A stretch of 64,000 nucleotides of DNA from Arcticibacter pallidicorallinus (GTDB lineage: Bacteria > Bacteroidota > Bacteroidia > Sphingobacteriales > Sphingobacteriaceae): NCBI RefSeq assembly GCF_003002875.1, contig NZ_PVTH01000008.1, positions 1-64,000 of the forward strand, in the 5' to 3' direction. The stretch's first letter is position 1; every line of letters starts with the position of its first letter. Positions 44,321-54,012 of the stretch are shown one piece after another. The notes beneath the pieces were generated by a model, which ran no database searches, had not been told where the DNA came from, and saw only the letters and a list, made by a program, of their open reading frames with translations. Made by a program: the position numbers and the translations under genes.

Positions 44321-46003
44321 TCATTTATAGTCAGCCCGGAAGGTTTCATCGTCACCTCTATATCCAAACCACCTGAACGCGGCTTTATTCTCAGAAGTCT
44401 CACCTTCGGAAGTAGCATACATCGCGAATAACGATCCTACAAAGCCTCCGGCTTGAAGGGTGCTCAAATACTTTCCATCAAGGTCGCCCTGCAGCAAATT
44501 CCATTTGGTTGTCTTGGTCGCAAACCAAAAAGAGCACTTATCCTTATTTGTACTGATTTTAAGGTATAACGGACCTTTTGATTTCGCAAGAACTTCCTGT
44601 TTAACCAAAACCATGCTCTTAGTTGCCCGATCTGCCTTGAACAACTGAACAACAGGCTTACCTCCGGAAATTGACTTACAGATATAGTAGAAATGCGTTT
44701 CGTTCTGGAAAATCAACATTCCCGCCTTCTCATGCTCAGCGGTAGCTTTAAAATGGAGTTCTGTAGCAGCCTCAGCAGTAAGGTGTTGCTGACGCTTGCC
44801 TATAAACGCCGGATTTCCCGTTCCCATAACGGTTTCTGGCAGCAGTTTCATTGTAAGATAATCTTTTCTTTCCTTCAAACTATACCATGAAGTGTCGAGG
44901 GTTCTCAGAAAAAGAAACTGTGAATGCAGACTGTCTTTGAAATCGAGGGTGTATTTGAAGTTTCCGTTCATAGGTAATGCGCCCGGATGCTTCACTTCCT
45001 TCCAGCTTACAGGATAGTTGTACAATACTTCTTCATGATCAGGGTTGATAACCGGCCATCCATCAATCCACCTTACAGGGGCTATGAAAGTTTCCCGTCC
45101 CGTATTATAGTAGTCGCCTTCGTAAGGTCTGACAGCGATAAAAATGGCGTAATCTTTCCCGTCAGGTCCTTCAACGATATCGGCGTGACCTGTCGATGTG
45201 ATCGGATTCTTCCTGTTTGGATCCAAATGACGCTGGGTAAGGATAGGATTCTTTTCGTATGGAATATAGGGGCCTCTTACATTCTTGCTTCTAAGAATAA
45301 CCTCTGAGTGATTGATCGCTGTTCCACCCTCTGCAGCCATCAGATAATACCATCCGTCCCTTTTGTAGATATGAGGTCCTTCGATCCACACCGGCTTGGT
45401 GCTAATATCAACACCTCCGTTAACCAGCAAGGTCTCCTCGCCTACCACTTTCATATTTACACGGTCAAATTCGAACATTCTCAAGGTCCGGTGTCCGGGA
45501 TATAAAGACTTATTTTCGGGTGGATTACTGTTGTAGATGATATAGGCCTTGTCTCCTTCAAAATACAATGAAGGATCGATCCCATGAACTTCCTTAATCC
45601 AGACCGGGTCGCTCCACGGACCGGCAGGATTCTTCGCAGTGACCACAAAGTTGCCCCCATTGTCGATATCCGTACAAGTAACGTAAAACAAGCCCTCATG
45701 GTAGCTGATCGATGGTGCAAAGAGTCCCCTGCTCACCGTCTCTCCCATGAAGTCCATCTGAGATGGGCGACTAATAACGTTTCCAATTTGACGCCAGTTT
45801 TTTAAGTCCTGGCTATGTAAGACCGGAATCCCCGGAAAATAGGAAAATGTAGAATTGACTATATAGTAGTCTGGTCCAACCTTACATATTGCCGGGTCTG
45901 GGTAGAAGCCTGCCAGAATCGGATTGGGTAGGGTCATTTGTGCAAATCCCTGGTAGAACAGAGACATAAACGATATCAAAAGCAAAGAAGAAAAACGGTT
46001 CAT
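44321..46003 (-). CDS. Exported GH43 beta-xylosidase-like enzyme
   Basis: The ATG at 46003 starts a signal peptide (MNRFSSLLLISFMSLFYQGF followed by AQ); a TTG at 46012 is unlikely. The 560-residue protein has the catalytic Asp in LAGFYPDPAICKVGPDYYIV, the second Asp in VHGIDPSLYFEGDKAYIIYN and the acid Glu in PVWIEGPHIYKRDGWYYLMA. The C-terminal ~200 residues form the GH43 C2-type sandwich domain. The large two-domain layout is typical of XynB-type beta-xylosidases. The gene lies 55 bases upstream of the HTCS gene on the same strand, so an operon with the regulator is possible. Confidence 0.92.
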   Translation of the reverse strand: MNRFSSLLLISFMSLFYQGFAQMTLPNPILAGFYPDPAICKVGPDYYIVNSTFSYFPGIPVLHSQDLKNWRQIGNVISRPSQMDFMGETVSRGLFAPSISYHEGLFYVTCTDIDNGGNFVVTAKNPAGPWSDPVWIKEVHGIDPSLYFEGDKAYIIYNSNPPENKSLYPGHRTLRMFEFDRVNMKVVGEETLLVNGGVDISTKPVWIEGPHIYKRDGWYYLMAAEGGTAINHSEVILRSKNVRGPYIPYEKNPILTQRHLDPNRKNPITSTGHADIVEGPDGKDYAIFIAVRPYEGDYYNTGRETFIAPVRWIDGWPVINPDHEEVLYNYPVSWKEVKHPGALPMNGNFKYTLDFKDSLHSQFLFLRTLDTSWYSLKERKDYLTMKLLPETVMGTGNPAFIGKRQQHLTAEAATELHFKATAEHEKAGMLIFQNETHFYYICKSISGGKPVVQLFKADRATKSMVLVKQEVLAKSKGPLYLKISTNKDKCSFWFATKTTKWNLLQGDLDGKYLSTLQAGGFVGSLFAMYATSEGETSENKAAFRWFGYRGDDETFRADYK

Positions 46004-46240
46004 AAGCGACAAAGTGTCTTTGGTTAATTAATAGTCATAAATGTAGCCCGACTAACGATATTACTGTTGCCATTATTGTAGGAATAAGTAGTACAAATGT
46101 TCAACAGTAATGTGTTTTGCTGAAATATCTCGTATCTCGATTGTCAAATCAACCTCATGGCTCTCAGAATATCATTTCCTTTAGAACTAAGGCTAATCCC
46201 AAAAACCGGCGGATCAAGGTCTAAATATAACCAGAAAGTC

Positions 46241-46266
46241 TGAAATAGCTATCGATAGCTATTTCA
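46241..46266. repeat. Perfect 26-bp palindrome
   Basis: TGAAATAGCTATC is followed directly by its reverse complement GATAGCTATTTCA. It lies 18 bases upstream of a -7-like TAGCTTTG (46285-46292), overlapping the place of the -33 element. It is a strong candidate operator for a dimeric regulator acting on the gene at 46463 or on the divergent GH43/HTCS genes. Confidence 0.75.
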
Positions 46267-46284
46267 ATGAGGAGCCGAATTCCC

Positions 46285-46292
46285 TAGCTTTG
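46285..46292 (+). promoter_or_regulatory. Possible -7 element of the gene at 46463
   Basis: TAGCTTTG matches TAnnTTTG. The -33 site falls into the 26-bp palindrome and has no TTG, which suits an activated or repressed promoter. The 5' leader would be about 160 bases. Confidence 0.35.
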
Positions 46293-46462
46293 GTAACCAG
46301 AATAACTATTTGTAAACCCCTTAAAAACAAAATTTCCACCACCTGCTTCGGCCCCATGACCCGAGAGCGGAATCATTTTCAGGTATTCACATATCGATGC
46401 GCGGATCAGCGACATTTTGGTAAATCATCATTTCCCAAGAAGAAAAGTAATAAGTGCAAAAC

Positions 46463-47044
46463 ATGAAAAATCCAGTAAAAGTATTGGTAGCTACGGCATT
46501 TCTGGCTACCACATTTCTCAGCAACACTTCTGCAATCGCTCCTGACAAGACTACGATCAAAAAAATTATCATAAAGGGCAATGCAAACGTAATACTGGTT
46601 CAGAGAGACCAGGAAGAAGTCGTAATAGCTGAAACCTATAATTCAGCAAAAACCACCGTCTCTAAAGACGGAATATCTCTTGTTATTAACTCGCAGGAAC
46701 AAACGCCCCTAACGATCAGGGTATATGCGAAGGCCCCATTCAGAATTGAAGCTTTTAACACCGCAACGGTGGAGACTGTAGGCAGCTTCGATTTGCAATA
46801 TCTCCAGATCTTTCTGAACGACAAAGCAACTGCACGTATAAATTCAAACACTGAAGGTCTCTATACGCGAATAAACCATTCAGCAAAATTAACGCTGGGA
46901 GGCAAATCAGAAGACCATGTGTCGGTGCGTAGTATCGGAGCCAGAATAAGAACAGAAAGTCTTGTTTGCCTCAATACAAACACATCTTACTTCGTCCCTA
47001 CTGCATATACCAGGAAACTTACGGCAAAAAATCTTTCACGCTAA
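46463..47044 (+). CDS. Exported DUF2807-like (GIN/auto-transporter adhesin head) protein
   Basis: The ATG at 46463 begins a signal peptide (MKNPVKVLVATAFLATTFLS followed by NTSAIA); the GTG at 46454 is three codons upstream. The 193-residue protein is beta-rich with the DUF2807 pattern: IKKIIIKGNANVILVQRDQE, SLVINSQEQTPLTIRVYAKA and IEAFNTATVETVGSFDLQYL, then a parallel-strand region with DKATARINSNTEGLYTRINH. Members form a short beta-helix and are exported; their function is unknown. It stands alone between the GH43 and threonine genes. Confidence 0.7.
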   Translation: MKNPVKVLVATAFLATTFLSNTSAIAPDKTTIKKIIIKGNANVILVQRDQEEVVIAETYNSAKTTVSKDGISLVINSQEQTPLTIRVYAKAPFRIEAFNTATVETVGSFDLQYLQIFLNDKATARINSNTEGLYTRINHSAKLTLGGKSEDHVSVRSIGARIRTESLVCLNTNTSYFVPTAYTRKLTAKNLSR

Positions 47045-47106
47045 GCAATACCTGGATCGCTGATTCCCCGGGCAAAGCCACTTGCATTCTTAGCTGAACA
47101 CAAGCT

Positions 47107-47141
47107 ATTCAGACCACATTTTTGAGAAATGTGGTCTGAAT
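47107..47141. terminator. Strong 15-bp hairpin between convergent genes
   Basis: ATTCAGACCACATTT (47107-47121) and AAATGTGGTCTGAAT (47127-47141) form a perfect 15-bp stem with a 5-base loop. It lies 7 bases after the kbl stop and 60 bases after the DUF2807-like gene. There is no T-run on either side, so termination is likely but not certain. Confidence 0.55.
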
Positions 47142-47148
47142 ATACCGA

Positions 47149-48339
47149 CTACTTCAACACCCCTAACTCTTTTCCTACTTCTGTAAAGGCAGCAACAGCC
47201 TTTTCCAGATTTTCGCGTGTATGAGCCGCAGAAAGCTGGACTCTAATGCGCGCCTGTCCCTTTGGCACCACCGGATAGAAGAATCCGATCACGTAGATAC
47301 CTCTGGAAAGCAATCTGCTGGCAAACTCTTGCGCAAGCTCTGCTTCGTACAACATCACGGGAACGATGGGATGTTCACCCGGCCTTATATCAAAACCGGC
47401 GGATGTCATCTTCTCTCTGAAGTACAGGGTATTTTGTTCCAGTTGATCACGCAGTTCTGTAGTCTCCGACAGCATATCCAGGACGGCAATCGAAGCTCCG
47501 ACTATCGATGGTGCCAGCGAATTCGAGAACAGATAAGGCCGGGACCTTTGTCTGAGCATTTCAATAATCTCCTTTTTACCGGAAGTAAAGCCTCCCATGG
47601 CCCCTCCCAGCGCCTTTCCCAATGTACCGGTGATGATGTCTACCCTATCCATCACACCGCGGTATTCATGCGTACCGCGACCGGTTTTGCCAATGAATCC
47701 CGACGAATGACTTTCGTCTACCATCACCAGGGCCTGGTAACGGTCTGCCAGATCGCAGATCTTGTCCAGCTGCGCAATAGTTCCGTCCATGGAGAACGAC
47801 CCATCAGTAACGATTATGCGGTGCCTGCATGCTGAGCTCTCCTGCAAACATCTCTCCAGATCTGCCATATCGTTATGGTTATAACGAAATCGCTGCGCCT
47901 TGCAAAGTCGCACGCCGTCTATAATAGATGCATGATTCAGCGCGTCAGAAATTATCGCGTCCCGCTCATTAAACAGCGGTTCAAACACCCCCCCGTTCGC
48001 ATCAAATGCAGCCGCGTAGAGTATAGTATCTTCCGTTCCCAAAAACTGAGCGAGTTTGTCCTCAAGCTTCTTATGAATATCCTGAGTACCGCAAATGAAC
48101 CGTACGGACGACATCCCATAGCCGTGCTCGTCGATCGCCTTTTTCGCAGCTTCAACCACCAGTGGGTGAGAGGAAAGCCCGAGATAGTTGTTTGCGCAAA
48201 AGTTTAGCACTTCTTCGGATTCGGTAGTGCTGATCTCAGCACCCTGCGCCGTTGTAATGATCCGCTCTTTTTTGAACAGGCCGGCTGCTTTTATTTCAGC
48301 CAGTTCTTTTTCCAAAACTGGTTTTAGGGTTTCATACAT
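47149..48339 (-). CDS. kbl: Glycine C-acetyltransferase (2-amino-3-ketobutyrate CoA ligase)
   Basis: This 396-residue PLP enzyme cleaves 2-amino-3-oxobutanoate with CoA into glycine and acetyl-CoA. Family motifs are [60 protein letters not shown] and the PLP lysine in [20 protein letters not shown]. It follows the threonine dehydrogenase-like gene after 20 bases on the same strand. The two would degrade threonine, and a divergent Lrp-type regulator is next to them. Confidence 0.93.
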   Translation of the reverse strand: MYETLKPVLEKELAEIKAAGLFKKERIITTAQGAEISTTESEEVLNFCANNYLGLSSHPLVVEAAKKAIDEHGYGMSSVRFICGTQDIHKKLEDKLAQFLGTEDTILYAAAFDANGGVFEPLFNERDAIISDALNHASIIDGVRLCKAQRFRYNHNDMADLERCLQESSACRHRIIVTDGSFSMDGTIAQLDKICDLADRYQALVMVDESHSSGFIGKTGRGTHEYRGVMDRVDIITGTLGKALGGAMGGFTSGKKEIIEMLRQRSRPYLFSNSLAPSIVGASIAVLDMLSETTELRDQLEQNTLYFREKMTSAGFDIRPGEHPIVPVMLYEAELAQEFASRLLSRGIYVIGFFYPVVPKGQARIRVQLSAAHTRENLEKAVAAFTEVGKELGVLK

Positions 48340-48359
48340 ATCGTTAATGTTAGCTTTTT

Positions 48360-49313
48360 CTAAACAGTTATTTTCATGCCTTTCAGCATCTCCTCTACCA
48401 TGGCTTCCAAATCAAACTTTGGCTTCCAGCCCCAGTCCTTCCTCGCGACACTATCATCAATACTTCCCGGCCAGCTTTCAGCAATCTGCTGACGGAAGTC
48501 AGGAGCATAGGAAATCCGGAAGCCCGGAATGTGCTTTTTTATAGCCTGCGCAATTTCAGCCGGTGTAAAACTAAGTCCCGCCAGATTATACGATGTGCGC
48601 ACCCCGATATTTTCCGCATTCGCGTCCATCAGCTCCAAAGTCGCTCTTATCGCGTCATGCATATACATCATCGGAAGCGGAGTATCAGCCTCCAGGTAAC
48701 ACTCGTATTCAGCTGTCTCCACCGCTTTGTGAAATATGTCTACCGCATAATCGGTTGTACCTCCACCCGGAGCCGCCAGATAGCTGATCAGGCCGGGGAA
48801 ACGCAAACTACGAACATCCAAACCAAACTTTTGATGGTAATAATTGCACCAGTATTCGCCCGCACACTTACTTATGCCATAAACGGTTGTTGGTTCAGTA
48901 ACGGCTTGCTGCGGACAGTTCTTTTTAGGAGAATCGGGACCGAATACAGCAATACTGCTTGGCCAGAAAACTTTCTCCAACCCAGCTGAAACTGCGATAT
49001 CCAGCACATTCAACAATCCCTGCATATTGATCTGCCAGGCCAGTTGAGGTTCTTTCTCCCCTGTGGCCGAAAGCACAGCCGCCAGATGGTAGATCTGCGT
49101 TATATTCTCGTCCGCTACGATTTGCGAAAGGTGTGCTTTATCCAGGACATCCAACTGAACGTAGGGCTGAGCCTGACCGGCATGGCTACCGGCACTTAGC
49201 CTGTCTCCAGCTATCACCTGCGCGTTTCCATAACGCTCCCGAAGCGCAGAAGTCAATTCACTTCCGATCTGGCCACATGCACCGATCACTAATATCTTCC
49301 CTGTTTTGTTCAT
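48360..49313 (-). CDS. NAD-dependent L-threonine 3-dehydrogenase (short-chain/epimerase type)
   Basis: The ATG at 49313 ([20 protein letters not shown]) places the Rossmann GxxGxxG at the N-terminus; the frame is open to 49373 but the added residues have no homologous character. The 317-residue protein has the SDR active site [11 protein letters not shown] (Tyr and Lys) and [16 protein letters not shown]. In Bacteroidota the epimerase-like type of threonine dehydrogenase pairs with kbl, as here. It oxidises threonine to 2-amino-3-oxobutanoate. Confidence 0.88.
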   Translation of the reverse strand: MNKTGKILVIGACGQIGSELTSALRERYGNAQVIAGDRLSAGSHAGQAQPYVQLDVLDKAHLSQIVADENITQIYHLAAVLSATGEKEPQLAWQINMQGLLNVLDIAVSAGLEKVFWPSSIAVFGPDSPKKNCPQQAVTEPTTVYGISKCAGEYWCNYYHQKFGLDVRSLRFPGLISYLAAPGGGTTDYAVDIFHKAVETAEYECYLEADTPLPMMYMHDAIRATLELMDANAENIGVRTSYNLAGLSFTPAEIAQAIKKHIPGFRISYAPDFRQQIAESWPGSIDDSVARKDWGWKPKFDLEAMVEEMLKGMKITV

Positions 49314-49505
49314 GAATATGCTTTTGTTTAACATCCGCATCAGGACAATTGTTCGGATGCCTGATGAGTACAAAACTGAGGATTGCTAGTGTTTAATCCT
49401 ACAGGAGGTAAATAAATTAGAATATTTTTCTATCTCACTATCTACATCCGATCATTTATTCTGAATTTTGACACTAACATTCATCAATAGCAGAAATTTC
49501 ATCTT

Positions 49506-49973
49506 ATGAACCTCGACCCTACAGACCTTAAAATCCTCGAATTACTACAGAAAGATGCCCGAATGACTATCAAACAGCTTGCTTTAGAACTTAAGCGATC
49601 CCATACGCCGGTTTTCGAAAGAGTGAAGCGTCTGGAGGAAAAGGGATATATCAAACGTTATGTAGCGATCGTAGACCGCAGGCTGATCGGCAAAAATCTG
49701 ATCGCATTCACCCATGTTCAACTTAAGGAACATTCCCAGGAAATATTAAGCACCTTCGAAGCGGAAGTGATCAAATTTTCGGAGGTAATGGAATGCTATC
49801 ACATGACGGGTGCCTTCGATTTCATTCTTAAGATCGCCTTGAAAGATATGGACGCCTATCATCAGTTCCTGATGGGTAAGCTGTCCAAACTACCAAACAT
49901 CGGGACGCTTCAAAGCTTATTCGTCATGTCGGAAGCCAAGAATGAAACCGCTTATGAGCTGGGGGAATTTTAG
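49506..49973 (+). CDS. Lrp/AsnC-family transcriptional regulator
   Basis: This 155-residue regulator has an N-terminal HTH (DLKILELLQKDARMTIKQLA, then LELKRSHTPVFERVKRLEEK) and a C-terminal RAM ligand-binding domain (CYHMTGAFDFILKIALKDMD). It is divergent from tdh-kbl with a 190-base AT-rich intergenic region. Lrp-type proteins commonly control amino-acid catabolic genes next to them, so threonine degradation is the natural target. The 3' end is 14 bases from the convergent GH43 stop. Confidence 0.9.
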   Translation: MNLDPTDLKILELLQKDARMTIKQLALELKRSHTPVFERVKRLEEKGYIKRYVAIVDRRLIGKNLIAFTHVQLKEHSQEILSTFEAEVIKFSEVMECYHMTGAFDFILKIALKDMDAYHQFLMGKLSKLPNIGTLQSLFVMSEAKNETAYELGEF

Positions 49974-49986
49974 CGCAATTCCGGCT

Positions 49987-51018
49987 TTATTCTGAGGGGT
50001 TTTTTTGAATCTCCCCCTCCTTTACCGGCTTGCCGAAATTGGGGGTACCATCTGCATTCCAGCCAAACTTCTGCGCCCTGGGCGACCGGTGTATGCCGCA
50101 GCCCTGCCCGGGTTCTGAATTTGCATGATATAAAATCCAGTCTTCGGTTCCGTCGGGCGACTTGAAGAATGAGTTATGTCCCGGAGCATAAACCTTATTT
50201 TCAGGCGACTGCTTAAAAACAGGCTCCGGTTTTTTTCTCCAGGACGAAGCCTTCATCAAGCTCCTGCCTTCCAGAGTAAGCATTCCCAAAGCATAAAAAT
50301 CCGTCCAGCAGCCACTTGCCGAATAGATTAGGAACGTTTTCCCATTTTGATTTCTCAAGATCTGCGGACCTTCGTTCACATTTACATGCGGCGGATTCTC
50401 CGGATCGTTTAGATCGCCATGCTTTTCCCATTCATATAGGGGACTGGAGATCTTCACACGCTTCCCTTTTATGGTCCATGGGTTTTTCATCCTGGCGATG
50501 TAGATCTCCTGCGTATGGTTTACGTCACCTTCCCAACCGGCCCAAACCATATAAAGCTTGTTCTTATGTTTAAATACAGAGCCGTCAATTGCCCATTTAT
50601 CCGTGCGGTCTCCCACCTTTCCTTTCAGCACCCAGTTGCCGTTCATCGGGTCGCCTGATGTATTCTCGAGCACATACATCCGATGGTTGTTATTATTGCC
50701 GTCGTCAGCCGCAAAATAGACATACCAGTTGCCATTTATAAAGTGAATTTCGGGTGCCCAGAGCTGTTTAGAATACATCGTGCCGGGAGGCGGAATGAAA
50801 ATCGTTTTTTTCTGCGCGTCCTTCAGCTCCGCGAGGTTGTCCGTTTTCCAGATGACGATGCTATCCTGAAGGGTGTGCGTATAGTAATAAAACCCGTCCT
50901 GATGTATGCTCCATGGATCTGCTCCCGAAGGAAGAAGCGGATTAGTGAAGGTCTGTCCGAAGGATAAGCCCCAAAGCAGTGTGAGGATGCAGGTTAATAC
51001 CGTTAGTTTTCTTCTCAT
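49987..51018 (-). CDS. Exported GH43 (arabinofuranosidase/xylosidase-like)
   Basis: This 343-residue single-domain protein has a signal peptide (MRRKLTVLTCILTLLWGLSF). The catalytic residues are in NPLLPSGADPWSIHQDGFYY (base Asp), DKWAIDGSVFKHKNKLYMVW (second Asp) and HVNVNEGPQILRNQNGKTFL (acid Glu). The layout fits the GH43 subfamily of exo-acting arabinofuranosidases. It lies apart from the main xylan cluster but may serve the same substrate. No dedicated regulator is adjacent. Confidence 0.9.
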   Translation of the reverse strand: MRRKLTVLTCILTLLWGLSFGQTFTNPLLPSGADPWSIHQDGFYYYTHTLQDSIVIWKTDNLAELKDAQKKTIFIPPPGTMYSKQLWAPEIHFINGNWYVYFAADDGNNNNHRMYVLENTSGDPMNGNWVLKGKVGDRTDKWAIDGSVFKHKNKLYMVWAGWEGDVNHTQEIYIARMKNPWTIKGKRVKISSPLYEWEKHGDLNDPENPPHVNVNEGPQILRNQNGKTFLIYSASGCWTDFYALGMLTLEGRSLMKASSWRKKPEPVFKQSPENKVYAPGHNSFFKSPDGTEDWILYHANSEPGQGCGIHRSPRAQKFGWNADGTPNFGKPVKEGEIQKNPSE

Positions 51019-51321
51019 GATGTCAGTAATTGGCTTTGACAGTTTCTCTTACAGGTATGGCAGCTTGATTAACTACAAAATACGAAGAAGCATTTACAAG
51101 TTCGTATTGGAAAATAAATAAGACCCGGAGCAGCGGTACATGATAGCTCAGAGAGTGGTCACCAGGTCTGATAGTACGTTTTTGCGTTTCATCGATTCTT
51201 CTTGGTCGCTACGCTGTCAAAATCAATGCGTCAGTAGTTAGGAAGTGTTGCAGGTACAGATTTTTCTTAGCAACTTCACGAAGATACCGGAGAAATCGCG
51301 TATCGGTAAACCAAACACGTC
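51019..51321. other. Intergenic region between divergent genes
   Basis: About 300 bases hold the promoters of the minus-strand GH43 and the plus-strand luciferase-like gene. No clear TAnnTTTG element with a TTG at proper distance, no hairpin and no short coding frame stands out. Confidence 0.4.
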
Positions 51322-52374
51322 ATGGAACTTGGCTTAATTACGTTCGCAGATATGCAACCTGAATCGCTGTCAGGGGGCTCAGCAAACGCACACCAACGAA
51401 TAAAAGATCTGCTTGAAGAAATTAAGCTGGCTGACGAACTGGGCCTGGATGTTTTTGGAATAGGAGAACATCACCGGCCAGATTATGCTGTGTCTACGCC
51501 TGCGGTAGTACTCGCTGCCGCTGCGGCAATCACGAAAAACATCAGACTTGCGAGCGCCGTAACCGTCTTAAGTTCAGATGATCCGGTACGGGTATATCAG
51601 GATTTTGCCACGTTGGACCTGCTGTCTGACGGCAGAGCAGAGATAATGGCCGGCCGAGGGTCGTTCATTGAGTCCTTTCCTCTGTTCGGCTATGACCTGA
51701 ACGACTACAACGAGCTCTTTACAGAGAAACTTGAACTGCTGTTAAAAATAAACGCAAGCGAAACAGTATCCTGGCAGGGAAAGCACACCCAATCGATCAA
51801 CAATCTTGGTGTATACCCCAGGGCCAAGCAGGAGGCTTTACCTATATGGCTGGCTGCAGGAGGAACACCTGCTTCCGCCGTACGGGCCGCCACATTGGGA
51901 ATGCCGCTCATGCTGGCCATTATCGGCGGGCGACCGGAGCAGTTTGTGCCCTTTGTTAAGCTCTACCGAGACACCGCAGCAAAGTTGGGGAGAGATATCA
52001 GCAAGCTTCAGACGGGGATCAACAACCATGTGTACATCGGAGAAGATTCTCAAAAAGCGGGGGACGAGTTTTATCCCTATTACGCAGCCATGATGAACAG
52101 GGTAGGTCGAGACCGCGGATGGCCTCCACTCTCCCGTCAGCAATTTGACTATTCCAGATCCGCCGAAGGCGCTCTGATGGTGGGTAGCGTTCAACAAGTG
52201 ATTGATAAGATAATGTACGAGCATGAGTTGTTTGGAAACACCCGCTTTCTTGCACAGGCAAGCGTGGGCAATGTTCCGCACAAGATGACCATGAAGTCAA
52301 TTGAACTCTTTGGAACTCAAGTCGCCCCCGTCATCAGGAAGGTAACATCCGGAAACATCGCAGCCAACAAATGA
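51322..52374 (+). CDS. LLM-class (luciferase-like) flavin-dependent oxidoreductase
   Basis: This 350-residue TIM-barrel protein has the bacterial-luciferase-like order: [53 protein letters not shown] and [21 protein letters not shown] late [20 protein letters not shown] follows. It probably uses FMN and a reduced flavin from a partner; the substrate is unknown. It stands alone on its transcript. Confidence 0.88.
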   Translation: MELGLITFADMQPESLSGGSANAHQRIKDLLEEIKLADELGLDVFGIGEHHRPDYAVSTPAVVLAAAAAITKNIRLASAVTVLSSDDPVRVYQDFATLDLLSDGRAEIMAGRGSFIESFPLFGYDLNDYNELFTEKLELLLKINASETVSWQGKHTQSINNLGVYPRAKQEALPIWLAAGGTPASAVRAATLGMPLMLAIIGGRPEQFVPFVKLYRDTAAKLGRDISKLQTGINNHVYIGEDSQKAGDEFYPYYAAMMNRVGRDRGWPPLSRQQFDYSRSAEGALMVGSVQQVIDKIMYEHELFGNTRFLAQASVGNVPHKMTMKSIELFGTQVAPVIRKVTSGNIAANK

Positions 52375-52568
52375 ATGAGATGTCGATTTGAGTGCACTTC
52401 ATTAAAGAACTGACAATTTTTTGTCACTTTTCCCTCTTATTTGATACAATTCAGGCCTTTAGAAAAATAAATAATCATTTACCTTTGCTTACCGGGGATG
52501 AAGGCCTGTACTTTTCCCCTCCTTTAAACAGTTACTATTAATAATCACCTCAAACACTTTTATAACGC

Positions 52569-53909
52569 ATGGATGTACTGATTCAAGAATTTATGAAGAA
52601 AATCGAATTACGAAACGCTAACGAGCCCGAGTTTTTGCAGTCGGTGTTCGAAGTAGCAGAATCGATAATTCCATTTGCTGAGGAACATCCAAAATACAAA
52701 AAGCACAAAATTCTTGAACGAATAGCGGAACCGGAAAGAGCGATCATCTTCCGTGTACCCTGGCTTAATGACGAGGGTGAGGTGGAAATAAATCGTGGAT
52801 TCAGAGTCCAGATGAATAGTGCCATCGGCCCTTATAAAGGAGGCCTTCGCTTTCACCCATCTGTAAATCTCGGCGTGTTAAAGTTTCTTGCCTTCGAGCA
52901 GGTATTCAAAAACAGCCTTACAGGTCTCCCTATGGGAGGTGGAAAAGGAGGATCTGATTTCAATCCACGGGACAAGTCAGACAATGAAGTAATGAAGTTC
53001 TGCCAGAGCTTTATGACGGAGCTATATCGCCATGTGGGTCCGGATATCGACGTTCCGGCAGGAGACATTGGTGTTGGGGCACGTGAAATAGGTTTTATGT
53101 TTGGCCAGTACAAGCGTATAAAGGGCGAATTCACCGGTGTACTGACAGGCAAAGGACATGAATGGGGCGGTAGCCTTATCCGCCCGGAAGCAACAGGTTA
53201 CGGTGTAGTTTATTTTGCACAGCAAATGCTCCATACCAGAGGCGACTCGATGGAAGGCAAAACCGTTATTATTTCAGGATCAGGAAATGTAGCACAATAC
53301 ACTGCTGAAAAATGCATAGAAGTTGGTGCCACGGTACTGACGATGTCTGACTCCGAAGGATATATCTACGATCCTGCAGGTATCGACAAGGAAAAGCTCG
53401 CCTACATTATGGAACTAAAAAATGTACGAAGAGGCCGGATCAGAGAATACGCTCTTAAGTACGGATGCGAATTCTTTGAGGGACAAAAACCATGGAACGT
53501 AAAATGCGATGTCGCATTCCCTAACGCTACTCAAAACGAACTTGATGGTATAGATGCTCAAACCTTGGTAGATAACGGCTGCTTCTGCGTAGCAGAGGGT
53601 GCTAACATGCCGTCTACCCCGGAAGCTATCCACGTGTTCGAACAAACGAGAATCCTGTATGCTCCAGGAAAAGCAGCGAATGCGGGTGGAGTTGCTGTAT
53701 CTGGTTTGGAGATGTCGCAGAACTCTTTGCGTTACTCCTGGAGCCGCGAAAAGATCGACAGCAAACTCAAACTCATCATCGAGCAGATTCACCACGTGTG
53801 CGTGAAATACGGACGCATCGACAAGGACTACATCAACTATGAAAAAGGTGCAAACATTGCCGGCTTCGTTAAAGTAGCTGACGCAATGATTGCTCAAGGT
53901 GTAGTATAA
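52569..53909 (+). CDS. gdhA: NADP-type glutamate dehydrogenase
   Basis: This 446-residue hexameric-type enzyme makes glutamate from 2-oxoglutarate and ammonium. Motifs are FRVQMNSAIGPYKGGLRFHP, the catalytic lysine region GLPMGGGKGGSDFNPRDKSD, VPAGDIGVGAREIGFMFGQY, the Rossmann GKTVIISGSGNVAQYTAEKC and NAGGVAVSGLEMSQNS. The length and the N-terminal extension fit the NADP-specific class. It stands alone and is followed by an intrinsic terminator. Confidence 0.95.
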   Translation: MDVLIQEFMKKIELRNANEPEFLQSVFEVAESIIPFAEEHPKYKKHKILERIAEPERAIIFRVPWLNDEGEVEINRGFRVQMNSAIGPYKGGLRFHPSVNLGVLKFLAFEQVFKNSLTGLPMGGGKGGSDFNPRDKSDNEVMKFCQSFMTELYRHVGPDIDVPAGDIGVGAREIGFMFGQYKRIKGEFTGVLTGKGHEWGGSLIRPEATGYGVVYFAQQMLHTRGDSMEGKTVIISGSGNVAQYTAEKCIEVGATVLTMSDSEGYIYDPAGIDKEKLAYIMELKNVRRGRIREYALKYGCEFFEGQKPWNVKCDVAFPNATQNELDGIDAQTLVDNGCFCVAEGANMPSTPEAIHVFEQTRILYAPGKAANAGGVAVSGLEMSQNSLRYSWSREKIDSKLKLIIEQIHHVCVKYGRIDKDYINYEKGANIAGFVKVADAMIAQGVV

Positions 53910-53936
53910 ACGCTAGTCGCTCTACATAAAATTCCT

Positions 53937-53971
53937 GGGGGCTGTATCTGATAAGGATATAGCCTCTTTTT
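53937..53971 (+). terminator. Intrinsic terminator after gdhA
   Basis: GGCTGTATC and GATATAGCC pair (one G-U) over a 7-base loop, followed by CTCTTTTTTT. Confidence 0.85.
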
Positions 53972-54012
53972 TTATGCCCTCTTGAAGAGTTTATGCCCCT
54001 TTAAAAGAGAAC

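Noticed and set aside
30212-46003. A SusC/SusD pair for the xylan locus
   Set aside because: No protein with SusC plug/barrel or SusD features is encoded here; the only TonB-type receptor (11954-14281) is of the OMP_b-brl_3 kind and lies far away.
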